From Enterobacter sp. Cy-643 (lineage in GTDB: Bacteria > Pseudomonadota > Gammaproteobacteria > Enterobacterales > Enterobacteriaceae): 64,000 bases of DNA. Both the position numbers and the translations under genes were made by a program. Positions within the stretch are counted from its first letter, which is position 1. Each line of letters begins with the position of its first letter. Shown here piece after piece: positions 20,631-31,130 of the stretch. The stretch covers positions 620,001-684,000 of the forward strand of contig NZ_VWWV01000001.1 of the NCBI RefSeq assembly GCF_011752815.1, written 5' to 3'. The notes under the pieces are model-generated. The model had not been told where the DNA came from. It saw only the letters and a list, made by a program, of their open reading frames with translations, and did not search any database.

Positions 20631-21170
20631 ATGCAGGAATTAAGCGGCTTCAGCGTGCCGAGGGGTTTTCGCGGCGCAGGCGGTATAAAAGTACAATTAT
20701 GGTGGCTGGTTCAGGCCACGTTATTTGCCTGGTCTCCGCAGGTTCTCTATCCGTGGCGTGCATTTTTACTGCGGCTTTTTGGCGCAAGGATTGGAAAGAA
20801 GGTTGTTATTCGTCCGTCTGTAAAAATCACTTATCCATGGAAGCTGACGCTCGGTGATTACGCGTGGGTTGGCGATGATGCCGTGCTATACACCCTCGGG
20901 GAAATCACTATTGGAGCAAATTCCGTGGTGTCGCAAAAATGTTATTTGTGCACCGGCAGTCACGATTATATGAGCAAGCACTTCGATATTACGCAGTCGG
21001 CTATTGTGATTGGCGAAAAATGCTGGCTGGCAACGGATGTTTTTGTTTCACCTGGCGTCACGATAGGCGATGGCTGCGTCGTCGGGGCCCGGAGCAGTGT
21101 TTATAAATCATTACCGGCGAATGCCGTTTGTCGGGGAAATCCGGCAGTAAAAATACGCGACCGCGCGTAA
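20631..21170 (+). CDS. wcaF: Colanic acid O-acetyltransferase WcaF
   Basis: Hexapeptide-repeat acetyltransferase acting on a colanic acid sugar. The beta-helix repeats run from about residue 55 to 175 (IGKKVVIRPSVKIT, IGANSVVSQKCYL, VSPGVTIGDGCVVGARS), with the catalytic-type His in CTGSHDYMS. 179 residues, close to E. coli WcaF. It is separated from gmd by 102 bp, which hold a short palindrome (tctcttccgtggagaga, 21204-21220). Confidence 0.95.
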   Translation: MQELSGFSVPRGFRGAGGIKVQLWWLVQATLFAWSPQVLYPWRAFLLRLFGARIGKKVVIRPSVKITYPWKLTLGDYAWVGDDAVLYTLGEITIGANSVVSQKCYLCTGSHDYMSKHFDITQSAIVIGEKCWLATDVFVSPGVTIGDGCVVGARSSVYKSLPANAVCRGNPAVKIRDRA

Positions 21171-21272
21171 TGCTTTCACCCTTGCTCTGTTTGTTATCGG
21201 TTATCTCTTCCGTGGAGAGACAGGGAGTGAGGGGTAAGGGCCAATAAAAATGTTCACAGAGGATAAAGTATC

Positions 21273-22394
21273 ATGACTAAAGTAGCTCTCATTACGGGTG
21301 TCACCGGACAAGACGGCTCTTACCTGGCGGAGTTCCTGCTGGAAAAAGGCTATGAAGTTCACGGTATCAAGCGCCGCGCCTCTTCTTTCAACACCGAACG
21401 CGTGGACCACATTTATCAGGATCCGCACGCGGGTAATCCGAAATTCCATCTGCACTACGGCGACCTGACTGATACCTCCAACCTGACCCGTATTTTGTCC
21501 GAAGTGCAGCCGGATGAAGTCTATAACCTGGGCGCGATGAGCCACGTGGCGGTTTCTTTTGAGTCACCGGAATATACTGCGGACGTGGATGCGATGGGCA
21601 CTCTGCGCCTGCTGGAAGCCATTCGCTTCCTCGGCCTCGAGAAGAAAACGCGTTTCTACCAGGCCTCCACTTCTGAGCTGTACGGCCTGGTGCAGGAAAT
21701 TCCGCAGAAAGAGACCACGCCTTTCTACCCGCGTTCTCCGTACGCAGTCGCCAAACTTTATGCTTACTGGATCACCGTCAACTACCGTGAATCCTACGGC
21801 ATGTATGCCTGTAACGGCATTCTGTTCAACCACGAATCCCCACGCCGCGGCGAAACCTTCGTCACTCGCAAAATTACCCGCGCTATCGCCAACATTGCTC
21901 AGGGCCTGGAAAAGTGCCTGTACCTCGGCAATATGGATTCCCTGCGCGACTGGGGCCACGCCAAAGACTACGTGAAAATGCAGTGGATGATGCTGCAGCA
22001 GGAACAGCCGGAAGACTTCGTCATCGCCACCGGCGTGCAGTACTCCGTGCGTCAGTTCGTAGAAATGGCGGCGGCGCAGCTGGGCATCAAACTGCGCTTT
22101 GAAGGGCAGGGCGTGGAAGAGAAAGGCATTGTGGTTTCCGTCACGGGCCACGACGCACCGGGCGTGAAACCGGGCGACGTGATTGTCTCCGTTGACCCGC
22201 GTTACTTCCGTCCTGCGGAAGTAGAAACTCTGCTTGGCGACCCAACCAAAGCGCATGAAACGCTGGGCTGGAAGCCGGAAATCACCCTGCAGGAGATGGT
22301 CGGTGAAATGGTGGCCAAAGACCTGGAAGCGGCGAAGAAACACTCTCTGCTGAAGTCCCATGGTTACGAGGTTGCCATCGCGCTGGAGTCCTGA
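21273..22394 (+). CDS. gmd: GDP-mannose 4,6-dehydratase (colanic acid copy)
   Basis: First step from GDP-mannose to GDP-L-fucose, giving the 4-keto-6-deoxy intermediate. NAD(P)-binding [15 protein letters not shown] is at residues 9-23, the YxxxK pair is in [12 protein letters not shown] (about 154-165), and STSELYG is present. 373 residues, equal to E. coli Gmd. The first 250 residues are almost identical to the second gmd at 45354, but the C-terminal third differs clearly, so one copy is mosaic. fcl begins 2 bp after the stop. Confidence 0.98.
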   Translation: MTKVALITGVTGQDGSYLAEFLLEKGYEVHGIKRRASSFNTERVDHIYQDPHAGNPKFHLHYGDLTDTSNLTRILSEVQPDEVYNLGAMSHVAVSFESPEYTADVDAMGTLRLLEAIRFLGLEKKTRFYQASTSELYGLVQEIPQKETTPFYPRSPYAVAKLYAYWITVNYRESYGMYACNGILFNHESPRRGETFVTRKITRAIANIAQGLEKCLYLGNMDSLRDWGHAKDYVKMQWMMLQQEQPEDFVIATGVQYSVRQFVEMAAAQLGIKLRFEGQGVEEKGIVVSVTGHDAPGVKPGDVIVSVDPRYFRPAEVETLLGDPTKAHETLGWKPEITLQEMVGEMVAKDLEAAKKHSLLKSHGYEVAIALES

Positions 22395-22396
22395 GC

Positions 22397-23362
22397 ATGA
22401 ATAAGAAACGTATCTTTGTTGCCGGCCACCGCGGGATGGTCGGTTCGGCCATCGTCCGCCAGCTTGGGCAGCGCGATGACGTTGAGCTGGTGCTGCGCGG
22501 GCGCGATGAGCTGAATCTGCTGGACACCAGCGAGGTAAAGGCCTTTTTTGCCAGTGAAAAAATCGACCAGGTGTATCTGGCGGCGGCAAAAGTGGGCGGC
22601 ATCGTCGCCAATAACACGTTCCCGGCAGAGTTCATCTACGAGAATATGATGATCGAAAACAACATCATTCATGCCGCGCACACGCACGGCGTGAACAAAC
22701 TGTTGTTCCTCGGCTCATCCTGCATTTACCCGAAGCTGGCGAAGCAGCCGATGGCCGAAAGCGAGCTGCTGCAGGGCACGCTTGAGGCGACGAACGAGCC
22801 GTATGCGATTGCTAAGATTGCCGGTATCAAGCTGTGCGAGTCCTACAACCGCCAGTACGGACGGGATTACCGTTCGGTGATGCCAACCAATCTGTACGGG
22901 CCAAACGACAACTTCCACCCGAGCAACTCTCACGTTATTCCGGCCCTCCTGCGCCGCTTCCATGAAGCCACGCTGGAGAATGCCCCGGACGTGGTGGTGT
23001 GGGGCAGCGGCACGCCGATGCGCGAGTTCTTACACGTCGACGACATGGCTGCGGCCAGCATTCACGTGATGGAACTGGATCGGGAAGTGTGGCAGGAAAA
23101 CACCGAGCCAATGCTGTCGCACATTAACGTTGGCACTGGCGTAGATTGCACCATTCGTGAACTGGCGCAGACCCTGGCGAAAGTGACCGGCTACCGTGGG
23201 CGCGTGGTGTTCGATGCCACCAAACCAGACGGCACGCCGCGCAAGCTGCTGGATGTTTCCCGCCTGCATCGTCTCGGCTGGTATCACGAGATTTCCCTGG
23301 AGGCAGGCCTCGCCAGCACTTACCAGTGGTTCCTCGAAAACCAGTCGCGGTTCCGGGGGTAA
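22397..23362 (+). CDS. fcl: GDP-L-fucose synthase (colanic acid copy)
   Basis: Epimerase/reductase (WcaG) that converts GDP-4-keto-6-deoxymannose to GDP-L-fucose using NADPH. The Rossmann motif [11 protein letters not shown] is at residues 8-18, with the LGSSCIYP and [10 protein letters not shown] catalytic Ser/Tyr/Lys segments. 321 residues, as in E. coli. It is directly followed by gmm with 2 bp between them. Confidence 0.97.
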   Translation: MNKKRIFVAGHRGMVGSAIVRQLGQRDDVELVLRGRDELNLLDTSEVKAFFASEKIDQVYLAAAKVGGIVANNTFPAEFIYENMMIENNIIHAAHTHGVNKLLFLGSSCIYPKLAKQPMAESELLQGTLEATNEPYAIAKIAGIKLCESYNRQYGRDYRSVMPTNLYGPNDNFHPSNSHVIPALLRRFHEATLENAPDVVVWGSGTPMREFLHVDDMAAASIHVMELDREVWQENTEPMLSHINVGTGVDCTIRELAQTLAKVTGYRGRVVFDATKPDGTPRKLLDVSRLHRLGWYHEISLEAGLASTYQWFLENQSRFRG

Positions 23363-23364
23363 GC

Positions 23365-23844
23365 ATGTTTTTAAGCGCTGAGGATTTTGCCACCGTTGTG
23401 AGCGCTACACCGTTGATCTCCATCGATCTTATTGTCGAAAACCAGGCAGGCGAGTTCCTGCTGGGTTTGCGGACCAATCGCCCTGCGAAGGGCTTTTGGT
23501 TTGTGCCGGGAGGGCGGGTACTGAAGAACGAAACGCTGGCGAATGCTTTTATTCGGCTAACGGAGGCTGAACTGGGCAAATCGTTCACGCTGCTGGACGG
23601 GGAATTTTACGGCGTCTGGCAGCACTTCTACGGCGATAACTTCTCCGGCAAGGATTTTTCGACGCATTACGTGGTGCTGGGGTTCCGGCTGCGGGTGGAC
23701 GACAAACGGCTCAATCTGCCGGCCGAACAGCACAAAGCGTACTGCTGGCTGACGCCGGAAGCACTGCTCAAGCGGGAAGACGTGCACGACAACAGCCGCG
23801 CTTACTTCATCACCCAGGGCAAAGGGAAGGTACCGGGCTTATGA
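23365..23844 (+). CDS. gmm: GDP-mannose mannosyl hydrolase (Nudix, colanic acid copy)
   Basis: WcaH/NudD. Splits GDP-mannose (and GDP-glucose) to the sugar and GDP, probably balancing the GDP-sugar pool. The variant Nudix signature [20 protein letters not shown] is visible near residues 50-69; as in other GDPMH enzymes it lacks the canonical REUXEE glutamates. The start is ATG 23365 (MFLSAEDF) after GGGGG, giving 159 residues; an upstream frame inside fcl is not used. Its stop overlaps the wcaI start (ATGA). Confidence 0.95.
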   Translation: MFLSAEDFATVVSATPLISIDLIVENQAGEFLLGLRTNRPAKGFWFVPGGRVLKNETLANAFIRLTEAELGKSFTLLDGEFYGVWQHFYGDNFSGKDFSTHYVVLGFRLRVDDKRLNLPAEQHKAYCWLTPEALLKREDVHDNSRAYFITQGKGKVPGL

Positions 23845-25061
23845 AAATTCTGGTCTACGGCATTAACTATTCCCCGGAGCTGACCGGCATCGGCAAGTAC
23901 ACCGGTGAAATGGTGGAGTGGATGACCAGCCGGGGCCATGAGGTGCGGGTGATCACCGCGCCGCCTTATTATCCGGTCTGGCGCGTGCATCCGGACTACT
24001 CGGCATGGAAATACAAAAAAGAGCAGGGGAAAGCAACAGTCTGGCGCTGCCCGCTGTATGTGCCGAAGCAGCCTTCGACGCTGAAGCGTCTGATTCACCT
24101 GGGCAGTTTTGCGCTGAGTTCATTTTTCCCGCTTCTGGCGCAGCGTAGCTGGAAGCCTGACCGGGTGATTGGCGTGGTACCGACGCTGTTTTGCGTGCCG
24201 GGGATGCGCCTGCTGGCAAAACTGAGTGGGGCGCGGACGCTGCTGCACATTCAGGACTATGAGGTGGACGCGATGCTCGGCCTCGGCATGGCTGGCAAAA
24301 CGCCGGGCAAAATTGCTCGTCTGGCCCAGCGCTTTGAAAAAAGTGGGCTGCACAACGTCGATAACGTCTCCACCATTTCTCGCTCGATGATGAATAAAGC
24401 CACAGAGAAAGGGGTCGACCCACAGCGGGTAATTTTCTTCCCTAATTGGTCGGAAGTAGCGCGTTTCCGCGACGTTGATCCTGAGCAAATCCAGGCCGTG
24501 CGTCAGGCGCTCAACCTGCCGGAAGATAAAAAAATCATCCTGTACTCTGGCAATATCGGTGAAAAACAGGGGCTGGAAACGGTGATTGAAGTGGCGGGCC
24601 GGTTCTCTGAAAGCCCGTATCTGTTCGTCATTGTGGGCCAGGGCGGCGGTAAAGAAAGGTTGGAAAAACTGGTGCACGTTCACGGGTTGAGTAACGTGGC
24701 GTTCCACCCGCTTCAGTCTTACGACGCGCTGCCCGCGCTGCTTTGCCTGGCCGATTGCCATCTTGTTATCCAGCGCCGGGGGGCGGCAGACGCCGTCCTG
24801 CCGTCAAAACTCACCAACATCCTGGCCGTCGGCGGAAATGCGGTGATTACCGCCGAGCCTGAAACAGAGCTGGGCCAGCTTTGCGAAGCGTATCCGGACA
24901 TTGCGGTTTGCGTGATGCCTGAGTCCGCCGATGCGCTGGCGGCGGGCATTGAACGCTGTCTGCAGCTGCCCGCGGACAACACGACGGCACGTGAATATGC
25001 CGAACGCACGCTCGAAAAAGAGAACGTGTTAAGCCAATTTATTGCTGACATTCGGGGATAA
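23841..25061 (+). CDS. wcaI: Colanic acid fucosyltransferase WcaI (GT4)
   Basis: GT-B transferase thought to add the first L-fucose to the lipid-linked glucose made by Wca[21 protein letters not shown] opens the acceptor domain with the glycine-rich loop; the donor domain has [18 protein letters not shown] (about 226) and [17 protein letters not shown]. 406 residues against 407 in E. coli. It overlaps gmm by 4 bp, and manC begins immediately after its stop. Confidence 0.94.
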   Translation: MKILVYGINYSPELTGIGKYTGEMVEWMTSRGHEVRVITAPPYYPVWRVHPDYSAWKYKKEQGKATVWRCPLYVPKQPSTLKRLIHLGSFALSSFFPLLAQRSWKPDRVIGVVPTLFCVPGMRLLAKLSGARTLLHIQDYEVDAMLGLGMAGKTPGKIARLAQRFEKSGLHNVDNVSTISRSMMNKATEKGVDPQRVIFFPNWSEVARFRDVDPEQIQAVRQALNLPEDKKIILYSGNIGEKQGLETVIEVAGRFSESPYLFVIVGQGGGKERLEKLVHVHGLSNVAFHPLQSYDALPALLCLADCHLVIQRRGAADAVLPSKLTNILAVGGNAVITAEPETELGQLCEAYPDIAVCVMPESADALAAGIERCLQLPADNTTAREYAERTLEKENVLSQFIADIRG

Positions 25062-25064
25062 ATG

Positions 25065-26507
25065 ATGAGTCAGTCACAACTCTATCCGGTGATCATGGCG
25101 GGCGGAAACGGGAGCCGTCTTTGGCCGCTGTCCCGCGTGCTGTACCCCAAGCAGTTCCTCTGCCTGAAAGGGGATCTGACCATGCTGCAAACCACCATCA
25201 ATCGCCTGAACGGGGTAGAGTGCGAAAGTCCAGTGGTGATTTGCAATGAGGAGCATCGCTTTATTGTCGCCGAGCAGCTGCGCCAGCTAAGTAAACTGAC
25301 CGAAAACATCGTGCTGGAGCCTGCCGGGCGCAATACGGCGCCGGCGATTGCCCTGGCCGCCCTGGCCGCGCTGCGTAATCAGCCGCAGCAGGATCCGCTG
25401 ATGCTGATCCTCGCCGCCGATCACGTCATCCAGAATGAAGAGGCTTTTCGTGAGGCGGTGCGCTGCGCGATGCCTTACGCCGAAGCAGGCAAGCTGGTGA
25501 CCTTCGGTATCGTCCCCGACCTGCCGGAAACGGGCTACGGCTACATTCGCCGTGGCGCAGTGGCCGCGCCGGAAAACGGCGCTGATGCTCTGGCGTTTAG
25601 CGTCGCGCAGTTTGTCGAAAAACCGGATCTTTCCACCGCCCAGGCCTATGTTGCCAGCGGGGAATATTACTGGAACAGCGGCATGTTCCTGTTTCGCGCG
25701 GGCCGCTATCTGGAAGAGCTGGCGAAGTTCCGCCCCGACATTCTGGCCGCCTGCGAAAAAGCCATGGCGGGCGTTGATCCGGATCTGGATTTTGTCCGCG
25801 TGGATGAGCAGGCGTTTCTGGCCTGCCCGGATGAGTCTATTGACTATGCGGTGATGGAAAAAACCGCCGATGCGGTGGTGGTGCCGATGGACGCGGGCTG
25901 GAGCGACGTGGGCTCGTGGTCCTCGCTGTGGGAAATCAGCGCCAAGAGCCCGGAAGGGAACGTGCATCACGGCGATGTCATCAGTCACGAAACCGAAAAC
26001 AGCTACATCTATGCCGAATCTGGCCTGGTCACTACCGTGGGGGTGAAAGACCTGGTCGTGGTGCAAACCAAAGATGCGGTGCTGATTGCCGATCGTGACC
26101 ACGTGCAAAACGTGAAGAAAGTGGTGGAGCGCATCAAAGGCGATGGCCGCCACGAGCACCATAACCACCGGGAAGTTTACCGCCCGTGGGGGAAATACGA
26201 CTCCATCGACGCCGGGGAGCGTTACCAGGTGAAACGCATCACCGTTAAGCCGGGCGAGGGCCTGTCGCTGCAAATGCATCACCATCGCGCCGAGCACTGG
26301 ATTGTGGTGGCGGGCACCGCGAAGGTCACGCTGGGGGATGAGGTTAAACTGCTGGGCGAAAACGAGTCCATCTACATTCCGCTCGGGATGACCCACTGCC
26401 TGGAAAATCCCGGCAAAATTCCCCTCGACCTGATTGAGGTTCGCTCCGGTACCTATCTGGAAGAAGACGACATCGTCCGCTTCCAGGATCGCTACGGGCG
26501 TATTTAA
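25065..26507 (+). CDS. manC: Mannose-1-phosphate guanylyltransferase / mannose-6-phosphate isomerase ManC (colanic acid copy)
   Basis: CpsB. Makes GDP-mannose from mannose-1-phosphate and GTP, and in this bifunctional class also isomerises fructose-6-phosphate to mannose-6-phosphate. The pyrophosphorylase signature [12 protein letters not shown] is near residue 13, FVEKPDL near 188, and the C-terminal cupin ([13 protein letters not shown]) supplies the isomerase metal site. ATG 25062 and 25065 are both possible; 25065 has better spacing from GGGG at 25054-25057 and gives 480 residues. Confidence 0.97.
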   Translation: MSQSQLYPVIMAGGNGSRLWPLSRVLYPKQFLCLKGDLTMLQTTINRLNGVECESPVVICNEEHRFIVAEQLRQLSKLTENIVLEPAGRNTAPAIALAALAALRNQPQQDPLMLILAADHVIQNEEAFREAVRCAMPYAEAGKLVTFGIVPDLPETGYGYIRRGAVAAPENGADALAFSVAQFVEKPDLSTAQAYVASGEYYWNSGMFLFRAGRYLEELAKFRPDILAACEKAMAGVDPDLDFVRVDEQAFLACPDESIDYAVMEKTADAVVVPMDAGWSDVGSWSSLWEISAKSPEGNVHHGDVISHETENSYIYAESGLVTTVGVKDLVVVQTKDAVLIADRDHVQNVKKVVERIKGDGRHEHHNHREVYRPWGKYDSIDAGERYQVKRITVKPGEGLSLQMHHHRAEHWIVVAGTAKVTLGDEVKLLGENESIYIPLGMTHCLENPGKIPLDLIEVRSGTYLEEDDIVRFQDRYGRI

Positions 26508-26580
26508 TCCCTGACTAAAGACATGCTCCACGGGCCAAGAACCCGTGGGTTGGGTAACTGTTGCCCGAAGGAGCGAAATC

Positions 26581-27951
26581 ATGCAGCAACTGACCTGTTT
26601 TAAAGCCTACGACATCCGCGGCCGCCTGGGCGACGAGCTGAACGAAGACATCGCCTGGCGCATTGGCCGCGCCTACGGTGAGTACCTGAAGCCAAAAACT
26701 ATCGTGCTGGGCGGTGACGTGCGTCTGACCAGCGAATCGCTGAAGCAGGCGCTGGCGCGTGGCCTGCAGGATGCGGGCGTGGACGTGCTGGATATTGGCC
26801 TGTCCGGTACCGAAGAGATTTACTTTGCCACCTGGCATCTGAATGTGGACGGCGGCATCGAAGTGACCGCCAGCCACAACCCGATGGACTACAACGGCAT
26901 GAAGCTGGTGCGCCAGGGGGCACGCCCTATCAGCGGTGACACCGGCCTGCGGGACGTGCAGCGCCTGGCGGAAGCCAACGATTTCCCGCCGGTGAATGAG
27001 GCGACGCGCGGCAGCTACCGGAAAGTGTCGGTGCTGGAAGCGTATCTCGACCATCTGTTCTCCTACATCAACGTCAGCCACATCAAGCCGCTGAAGCTGG
27101 TGGTGAACTCCGGCAACGGGGCGGCGGGCCCGATTGTGGACGCCATAGAAGCCCGCTTTAAGGCGCTCAACGTGCCGCTGACGTTCGTGAAGGTGCACAA
27201 CACGCCGGACGGCAACTTCCCGAACGGTATCCCTAACCCGCTGCTGCCGGAGTGCCGCGCCGATACGCGCGACGCGGTGATTGCGCACGGGGCGGATATG
27301 GGCATCGCGTTTGACGGGGACTTTGACCGCTGCTTCCTGTTCGACGAGAAAGGGCAGTTTATCGAGGGTTACTACATCGTGGGTCTTCTGGCGGCGGCGT
27401 TTCTTGAGAAACAGCCTGGGGCAAAAATCATTCACGACCCGCGGCTGTCCTGGAACACGGTTGATATCGTCGAGCGTGCGGGTGGCCAGCCGGTGATGTC
27501 GAAAACCGGGCATGCGTTTATCAAAGAGCGGATGCGCGAAGAGGATGCGATTTACGGTGGGGAGATGAGCGCCCATCACTATTTCCGCGACTTTGCCTAC
27601 TGCGACAGCGGGATGATCCCGTGGCTGCTGGTGACGGAGCTGCTGTGCCTGAAGGGTAAAACGCTGGGCGAGCTGGTCGCGGACCGGATGGCGGCGTGGC
27701 CGGCCAGCGGTGAAATCAACAGCAAGCTGGAAGCGCCGGCGGACGCTATTGAACGTGTACGCGCGCATTTCGGCCCGCATGCGGCAGAGACAGACCACAC
27801 GGACGGCATCAGCATGTCGTTTGGCGACTGGCGATTCAACCTGCGGAGTTCTAACACCGAGCCGGTGGTGCGCCTGAACGTGGAGTCCCGCGGGGATGAA
27901 GCGCTGATGCAGGCGCGAACGCAGGAAATTATGGCGTTGCTGAACCAATAA
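26581..27951 (+). CDS. manB: Phosphomannomutase ManB/CpsG (colanic acid copy)
   Basis: Interconverts mannose-6-phosphate and mannose-1-phosphate. The active-site phosphoserine loop [11 protein letters not shown] is near residue 97, the metal-binding DGDFDR near 245 and GEMSAHHYF near 325. The start is ATG 26581 (MQQLTC) with AAGGAG at 26569-26574; 456 residues as in E. coli CpsG. Bases 26845-27677 are identical by eye to 50428-51260 of the second manB. Very GC-rich, which explains the long spurious antisense frame across it. Confidence 0.97.
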   Translation: MQQLTCFKAYDIRGRLGDELNEDIAWRIGRAYGEYLKPKTIVLGGDVRLTSESLKQALARGLQDAGVDVLDIGLSGTEEIYFATWHLNVDGGIEVTASHNPMDYNGMKLVRQGARPISGDTGLRDVQRLAEANDFPPVNEATRGSYRKVSVLEAYLDHLFSYINVSHIKPLKLVVNSGNGAAGPIVDAIEARFKALNVPLTFVKVHNTPDGNFPNGIPNPLLPECRADTRDAVIAHGADMGIAFDGDFDRCFLFDEKGQFIEGYYIVGLLAAAFLEKQPGAKIIHDPRLSWNTVDIVERAGGQPVMSKTGHAFIKERMREEDAIYGGEMSAHHYFRDFAYCDSGMIPWLLVTELLCLKGKTLGELVADRMAAWPASGEINSKLEAPADAIERVRAHFGPHAAETDHTDGISMSFGDWRFNLRSSNTEPVVRLNVESRGDEALMQARTQEIMALLNQ

Positions 27952-27971
27952 TCTGCCGTATTGAGGTGTTT

Positions 27972-28151
27972 GACCCTCACCCTGACCCTCTCCCTGGAAG
28001 GGAGAGGGAATATCAAGTGCCAGCTTTTCTCGCACTCTCCAGTGGAGAGGGAATAGTCAGGTGCCAGCTTTTCTCCTTCTCCCGTGGGAAGGAAATATCT
28101 GATGCCAGCTTTTCTCCCTCTCCCCCGTGGGGAGAGGGCTGGGGTGAGGGG
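27972..28151. repeat. Four-unit palindromic tandem repeat between manB and wcaJ
   Basis: Intergenic block with an outer inverted repeat (ccctcaccctgaccctctccc against gggagagggctggggtgaggg). Between these arms the segment tgccagcttttctc recurs at 28018, 28062 and 28103, about 41-44 bp apart. Each unit contains its own small stem-loop (for example ctctccctggaagggagag and ctctcccccgtggggagag). It belongs to the GC-rich intergenic palindromes common in Enterobacteriaceae. No reading frame of note. Confidence 0.8.
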
Positions 28152-28187
28152 GAAAACACCGATGCGACAACTTTCTAAGGTAAAACG

Positions 28188-29582
28188 ATGACAAATCTAA
28201 AAAAGCGTGAGCTGCCAAAAACCAACGCATCGTTGATCTCTATGGTGCAACGTTTTTCTGACATCAGCATCATGTTTGCCGGGCTATGGATGGTTTGTAA
28301 GGCTAACGCTTTGCCTTTTCTCTATATGCACTTGCTGATGGCTTTATTGACGCTCGTTGTGTTCCAGATGATCGGTGGGATGACGGATTTTTACCGTTCC
28401 TGGCGTGGGGTAAAAATATCCAGCGAGCTCTTCCTGTTGCTGCAAAACTGGACGCTGAGCGTGGTTTTCAGCGCCGGGCTACTGGCTTTTAACAGCGATT
28501 TTGATGGCTCTTTCTGGGTCTACCTTGCCTGGTATGTCCTGAGCGGCGTAGGGATGGTTATCTGCCGCTCCTGGATTCGTTTTGCGGCAGGCTGGCTGCG
28601 TAACAAAGGCTTTAATACTCGACGCGTTGCCATTGCCGGCTCTCTGCCGGTCGGACAGCTGCTGGCGCAAAGCTTCAAGAATGAACCGTGGCTCGGCTTT
28701 AACGTGCTTGGGGTGTATGACGATGAGCCGCCTGCGGGCGCCCTGGTTAGCTATATTGGCAACTTCAATACGCTGGTGGCGGACGCCCGCAACGGCCAGA
28801 TTGATAAAGTCTATATCGCGATGGAAATGAGCCACGAGTCGCGCATTAAAAAGCTGGTGAGCGAGCTGGCGGATACCACCTGTTCGGTACTGCTGATCCC
28901 CGATGTTTTCACCTTCAATATCCTTAACGCCCGCACCGAAGAGGTCAACGGCGTGCCGGTTGTACCGCTGTTTGAAACGCCTTTGAGCGGCTTTAACAGC
29001 GTGCTCAAACGGCTGGAGGATATCGTGCTGTCTTCTTTTATTTTGCTGCTGATTTCCCCGGTTCTGATTTGCATTAGCCTCGCGGTGAAGCTGACTTCAC
29101 CCGGGCCGGTTATTTTCCGTCAGACACGCTACGGCATGGACGGCAAGCCAATCAAGGTGTGGAAGTTCCGCTCTATGAAGGTGATGGAAAACGACGCGGT
29201 GGTTGTGCAGGCCACGAAAGGGGATTCGCGCATCACGCCGGTAGGCAGCTTCCTGCGCCGCACCTCTCTCGACGAACTGCCGCAGTTTATCAACGTGCTG
29301 CTTGGCGGCATGTCCATCGTTGGTCCTCGCCCCCACGCCGTGGCTCATAACGAGCAATACCGCGCGCTAATAGAAGGTTACATGCTGCGCCACAAGGTTA
29401 AACCGGGCATTACCGGCTGGGCGCAAATTAACGGCTGGCGCGGGGAAACGGATACGCTCGACAAGATGGAAAAGCGCGTGGAATTTGACCTGGAATACAT
29501 TCGCGAATGGAGCCTGTGGTTCGACATCAAAATTGTTTTCCTGACCGTTTTCAAAGGCTTTGTTAACAAAGCGGCTTACTGA
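28188..29582 (+). CDS. wcaJ: Undecaprenyl-phosphate glucose phosphotransferase WcaJ
   Basis: Starts colanic acid synthesis by moving glucose-1-phosphate from UDP-glucose to undecaprenyl phosphate. The N-terminal half has four membrane helices and a Rossmann-like domain; the C-terminal bacterial sugar transferase domain carries the re-entrant helix (about 280-300) and the catalytic KFRSMKV, DELPQFINVLLG and SIVGPRPH motifs. 464 residues, as in E. coli. It is preceded by a palindromic repeat block and 12 bp from wzxC. Confidence 0.97.
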   Translation: MTNLKKRELPKTNASLISMVQRFSDISIMFAGLWMVCKANALPFLYMHLLMALLTLVVFQMIGGMTDFYRSWRGVKISSELFLLLQNWTLSVVFSAGLLAFNSDFDGSFWVYLAWYVLSGVGMVICRSWIRFAAGWLRNKGFNTRRVAIAGSLPVGQLLAQSFKNEPWLGFNVLGVYDDEPPAGALVSYIGNFNTLVADARNGQIDKVYIAMEMSHESRIKKLVSELADTTCSVLLIPDVFTFNILNARTEEVNGVPVVPLFETPLSGFNSVLKRLEDIVLSSFILLLISPVLICISLAVKLTSPGPVIFRQTRYGMDGKPIKVWKFRSMKVMENDAVVVQATKGDSRITPVGSFLRRTSLDELPQFINVLLGGMSIVGPRPHAVAHNEQYRALIEGYMLRHKVKPGITGWAQINGWRGETDTLDKMEKRVEFDLEYIREWSLWFDIKIVFLTVFKGFVNKAAY

Positions 29583-29594
29583 CCGGAACCCAAC

Positions 29595-31073
29595 ATGAGC
29601 CTGAGAGAAAAAACCATCAGCGGCGCAAAGTGGTCCGCGATTGCAACGGTGATCATTATTGGTTTAGGGCTGGCGCAGATGACAATTCTGGCCAGAACCA
29701 TTGATAACCATCAGTTTGGCCTGCTGACGGTATCGCTGGTGATCATCGCCCTGGCCGATACGCTGTCTGATTTTGGCATCGCCAACTCGATTATTCAGCG
29801 TAAAGAGATAAGCCAGCTGGAGCTGACCACGCTCTACTGGCTGAATGTCGGGCTGGGCGTGCTGGTGTGCATTGCGGTCTTTTTACTGAGTGGGGTGATT
29901 GCAGGCGCGTTACATAACCCGGATTTGTCGCCGCTGATTAAAACGCTGGCCTTGGCTTTTATTGTTATTCCTCACGGGCAGCAGTTTCGCGCCCTGATGC
30001 AAAAGGAGCTGGAATTTTCGAAAATCGGCTCGATTGAGACGGTATCCGTGCTGGTGGGGTTCAGCGTCACCGTGACGGCGGCGATGTACTATCCGTTCGC
30101 CATCACGGCAATCATCGGTTACCTGGTGAATACCGTCGTTCGTACCTCACTGTTTGGCTTCTTTGGCCGCAAGATTTACCGCCCTGGATTCCGCTTCTCC
30201 CTGAAGTCGGTGAATTCAAACCTGAAGTTTGGTGCGTGGCTGACCGCCGATAGCGTGATCAACTACGTCAACACCAACCTTTCCACGCTGGTGCTGGCGC
30301 GTATCCTCGGCGCCAGCGTCGCAGGGGGCTATAACCTCGCCTATAACGTGGCCGTTGTGCCGCCGATGAAGCTCAACCCGATCATCACTCGCGTACTGTT
30401 TCCGGCGTTTGCCAAAATTCAGGACGACACGGCGAAGCTGCGGGTGAACTTTTACAAGCTGCTGTCGATTGTGGGCATCATTAATTTCCCGGCGCTGCTG
30501 GGGTTGATGGTGGTCTCCAATAACGTCGTTCCGCTGGTATTTGGGGAAAAGTGGCAGTTCATCACGCCTATCCTGCAGCTGTTGTGCGTTGTTGGCCTGC
30601 TGCGCTCCATCGGGAACCCAATCGGTTCGCTGCTGATGGCGAAAGCGCGCGTGGACATTAGCTTCAAGTTCAACGTGTTTAAAACCTGCCTGTTTATCCC
30701 GGCGATTATCGTCGGCGGCCAGCTCGGCGGCGCGCTCGGCGTGACGCTCGGCTTCCTGCTGGTTCAGGTTGTGAACACCGTGCTCAGCTATTTCATCATG
30801 ATTAAACCGGTGCTGGGCTCCAGCTATCGGGAATACATCCTCAGCATTTGGCTGCCTTTTTATCTCTCACTCCCCACGCTGATTGTCAGTGCCGGGCTGG
30901 GCATTGTGCTGACCGGGCATTTGCCGCTGGCGGCCATGCTTGGCGTACAGGTCGCTGCCGGGGCGGCGGCGTTTATGGTGATGATTATTTTGTCCCGTAA
31001 TGCGCTGATCGTTGAACTTAAGCGGCAGTTTTGCCGAAGCGAACGCCTGAAAGCGCTACTCCGCGCGGGCTAA
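29595..31073 (+). CDS. wzxC: Colanic acid lipid-linked unit flippase WzxC
   Basis: MOP-superfamily transporter that flips undecaprenyl-diphosphate-linked colanic acid units to the periplasmic face. 492 residues, identical in length to E. coli WzxC, with about 12-14 hydrophobic helices and the N-terminal SGAKWSAIATVIIIGLG typical of the family. A hairpin follows the stop. Confidence 0.96.
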   Translation: MSLREKTISGAKWSAIATVIIIGLGLAQMTILARTIDNHQFGLLTVSLVIIALADTLSDFGIANSIIQRKEISQLELTTLYWLNVGLGVLVCIAVFLLSGVIAGALHNPDLSPLIKTLALAFIVIPHGQQFRALMQKELEFSKIGSIETVSVLVGFSVTVTAAMYYPFAITAIIGYLVNTVVRTSLFGFFGRKIYRPGFRFSLKSVNSNLKFGAWLTADSVINYVNTNLSTLVLARILGASVAGGYNLAYNVAVVPPMKLNPIITRVLFPAFAKIQDDTAKLRVNFYKLLSIVGIINFPALLGLMVVSNNVVPLVFGEKWQFITPILQLLCVVGLLRSIGNPIGSLLMAKARVDISFKFNVFKTCLFIPAIIVGGQLGGALGVTLGFLLVQVVNTVLSYFIMIKPVLGSSYREYILSIWLPFYLSLPTLIVSAGLGIVLTGHLPLAAMLGVQVAAGAAAFMVMIILSRNALIVELKRQFCRSERLKALLRAG

Positions 31074-31079
31074 GAACAA

Positions 31080-31110
31080 CAAAGAGGGGAAACCACACGT
31101 TTCCTCTTTG
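31080..31110 (+). terminator. Intercistronic hairpin wzxC-wcaK
   Basis: caaagagg (31080-31087) pairs with cctctttg (31103-31110), with four further inner pairs past a small bulge. There is no real U-tract, so it is more likely an attenuator or mRNA-stabilising stem than a full terminator. Confidence 0.45.
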
Positions 31111-31130
31111 TCATAAAGTCAGAGGTCGAT

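Noticed and set aside
26515-28035. 506-residue minus-strand open frame across manB
   Set aside because: Antisense shadow of a GC-rich gene; an equivalent frame (50149-51498) lies over the second manB. Low complexity (RH-rich) and no ribosome site.
27972-28151. Possible CRISPR array
   Set aside because: Units are palindromic and imperfect with no unique spacers of constant length, and there are no cas genes nearby.
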